Source: Devosia sp.
GTDB taxonomy: Bacteria > Pseudomonadota > Alphaproteobacteria > Rhizobiales > Devosiaceae
Assembly (NCBI GenBank): GCA_025352765.1
Contig: JANXSI010000392.1
Coordinates: 1 to 15,373, forward strand
Direction: 5' to 3'
DNA length: 15,373 nt
This document shows, in pieces, positions 14,492 to 15,373 of this stretch (the stretch's first letter is position 1; the number at the start of each line of letters is the position of its first letter). The notes under the pieces were generated by a model that saw only the letters and a program-made list of their open reading frames with translations, was not told where the DNA came from and ran no database searches. The position numbers were made by a program, and so were the translations under genes.

Positions 14492-14881
14492 ATGACCAAC
14501 ACTTCGATCTCACCTCCTGCCCGTGGGTATAATCTGGGCGGCATGGCCCTCGTTGCCGTGAGCCTCCTTGCGCTTCTCGACTCTGTCTTCAACTACCTCT
14601 CCCGGGGCAACGGGATCAGCGGCACCGAAGGCGCCCTTCTGGTTGTGGTTTCGACAGTGCTGATGTTGATCGCCGCGATCCTGCTCGCGCGGGACATGGT
14701 GCGCGGTTGGGTCAGGGTGACGTTCGAGATCCTGATCGTCCTCGACTTCATCGGCACCGCGGCTGCCGCCTACTTTCTCAACGCGTGGCTTCTAGTGGCC
14801 GTCGTCGCTCTGGCGGCGATCGCGTGGCTTGCCCACGTTTTCGCGGCTGCGCCGCGCTCCTCCCACCAGATGATCGGGTGA
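14492..14881 (+). CDS. small four-helix membrane protein, possible membrane anchor of the downstream PQQ dehydrogenase
   Basis: This is a 129-aa protein with four predicted helices at about residues 17-36, 48-66, 74-95 and 98-119. A short polar N-terminus (TNTSISPPARGYN) and a polar tail (RSSHQMIG) flank them. I do not recognise a named family. The stop lies four bases before the ATG of a PQQ dehydrogenase, so the two are surely cotranscribed. Membrane-bound glucose/quinate dehydrogenases normally have about 120-150 N-terminal residues of helices fused to the catalytic propeller. This protein has that size and location, so it may be the detached anchor or quinone-binding module (inference). 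E. coli Gcd has five helices and this protein four. The ATG is preceded by only a weak SD-like GGACAG. It could instead be an unrelated small membrane protein. Confidence 0.75.
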   Translation: MTNTSISPPARGYNLGGMALVAVSLLALLDSVFNYLSRGNGISGTEGALLVVVSTVLMLIAAILLARDMVRGWVRVTFEILIVLDFIGTAAAAYFLNAWLLVAVVALAAIAWLAHVFAAAPRSSHQMIG

Positions 14882-14885
14882 AGCC

Positions 14886-15373
14886 ATGAACTGGCGCCTC
14901 TTCGCACTCGCCGCGCTCGCGGCCGCGTCCTCTTCCCTCGCCTATTCGGCCGACCAGCCAGGTTCCAAGGCCAGCGACGGCAGCCAGGCCTGGTACACTT
15001 TTACCGGCCAGCTCAACGCGCAGAAATATGCCACCGCCGATCAGATCACCCCGGACAATGCGGGCAGGCTGCAGACAGCCTGGCAGCTCCACACCGGCGA
15101 CATCTCCGACGGCAGCAAAAAGGACGGCCCGCCCTCGACGGTCTGGTCAGCGACACCGCTCTTTGTGAACGACACGGTCTACGTTTCGACCCCCTTCTAC
15201 CGCGTCCTGGCCGTCGAACCGGACACCGGCAAGATCAAATGGACGTTCGACAGCAAGTCGATCCTCAAGGGACTGACCCAGGGCGCCCTGAAGACACGCG
15301 GCGTTGCTTATTGGCAGGCGGAGACGCCGGTCGCCAGTGAGGCCTGCCAGAAGATCATCTACATCGGCACGAT
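14886..15373 (+). CDS. PQQ-dependent dehydrogenase, glucose/quinate/shikimate family, 5' part (3' end outside window)
   Basis: The first 162 residues are visible. A signal peptide covers about residues 1-20 (MNWRLFALAALAAASSSLAY), so the enzyme is exported. The mature start, WYTFTGQLNAQKYATADQI, followed by TAWQLHTGDISDG, SATPLFVNDTVYV, AVEPDTGKIKW and KTRGVAYWQ, matches the N-terminal propeller blades of quinoprotein dehydrogenases. The THxGD-like phrase and RGVAYWQAE fit the glucose/quinate branch best, ahead of alcohol dehydrogenases. Such enzymes oxidise sugars or polyols in the periplasm with PQQ and pass electrons to ubiquinone. Unlike E. coli Gcd, this chain has no N-terminal membrane domain. 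A four-helix protein is encoded four bases upstream instead. Active-site residues, and whether a cytochrome domain follows, lie outside the window. The substrate is unknown. Confidence 0.85.
   Translation, partial: MNWRLFALAALAAASSSLAYSADQPGSKASDGSQAWYTFTGQLNAQKYATADQITPDNAGRLQTAWQLHTGDISDGSKKDGPPSTVWSATPLFVNDTVYVSTPFYRVLAVEPDTGKIKWTFDSKSILKGLTQGALKTRGVAYWQAETPVASEACQKIIYIGT

Noticed and set aside
1..15373. CRISPR arrays, tRNA genes, insertion sequences, phage genes
   Set aside because: I saw no regularly spaced repeats, no cloverleaf-like sequence, no transposase or integrase motifs and no terminal inverted repeats.

Overview
The window is a GC-rich, tightly packed stretch of alphaproteobacterial chromosome. 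The gene set (RlpA, S11 D,D-carboxypeptidase, Tmk, HolB, MetG, TatD and MBL in a row, then MazG, HflX, Hfq, NtrX and NtrY) and the NtrY/NtrX type point to Hyphomicrobiales (Rhizobiales). A Devosia-like genus is possible, but that is inference. I see no tRNA, rRNA, CRISPR array, insertion sequence or phage gene.

Region 1 (1-7143, plus strand) is a mostly housekeeping run: the 3' end of rlpA (cell-wall lytic transglycosylase), an S11 D-alanyl-D-alanine carboxypeptidase, tmk (dTMP kinase), holB (DNA polymerase III delta'), metG (methionyl-tRNA synthetase), tatD (metal-dependent DNase), a PhnP-like metallo-beta-lactamase hydrolase and a RidA-family deaminase. From the carboxypeptidase onward, adjacent genes overlap by 1-4 bp or are separated by 0-2 bp, so this looks like one translationally coupled operon.

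Region 2 (7144-8777, plus strand) opens with an 87-bp gap holding an AT-rich imperfect palindrome and a good Shine-Dalgarno. A 2-keto-4-pentenoate hydratase-like gene follows, then mazG (NTP pyrophosphohydrolase), which overlaps it or has its own SD a few bases inside. The RidA and hydratase genes look like a small catabolic pair placed between housekeeping genes.

Region 3 (8774-14281, minus strand) reads ntrY, ntrX, hfq, hflX. It encodes a membrane sensor kinase and its response regulator, the sRNA chaperone Hfq and the ribosome-associated GTPase HflX. hflX and mazG collide tail to tail with a 4-bp overlap. NtrX lacks the sigma-54 contact loop, and the Walker B aspartate is replaced by serine. 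Neither ntrB/ntrC nor trkA lies beside these genes.

Region 4 (14282-15373) is a 210-bp divergent control region with two overlapping CAA-N-TTG motifs that may be NtrX sites. It is followed on the plus strand by a four-helix membrane protein and the start of an exported PQQ dehydrogenase of the glucose/quinate family. The two together may be a split version of the usual single-chain membrane-bound enzyme.

Nothing here is clearly a new system. The items most worth checking are the degenerate NtrX ATPase site, the split PQQ dehydrogenase with its possible NtrX link, and the RidA-hydratase pair.
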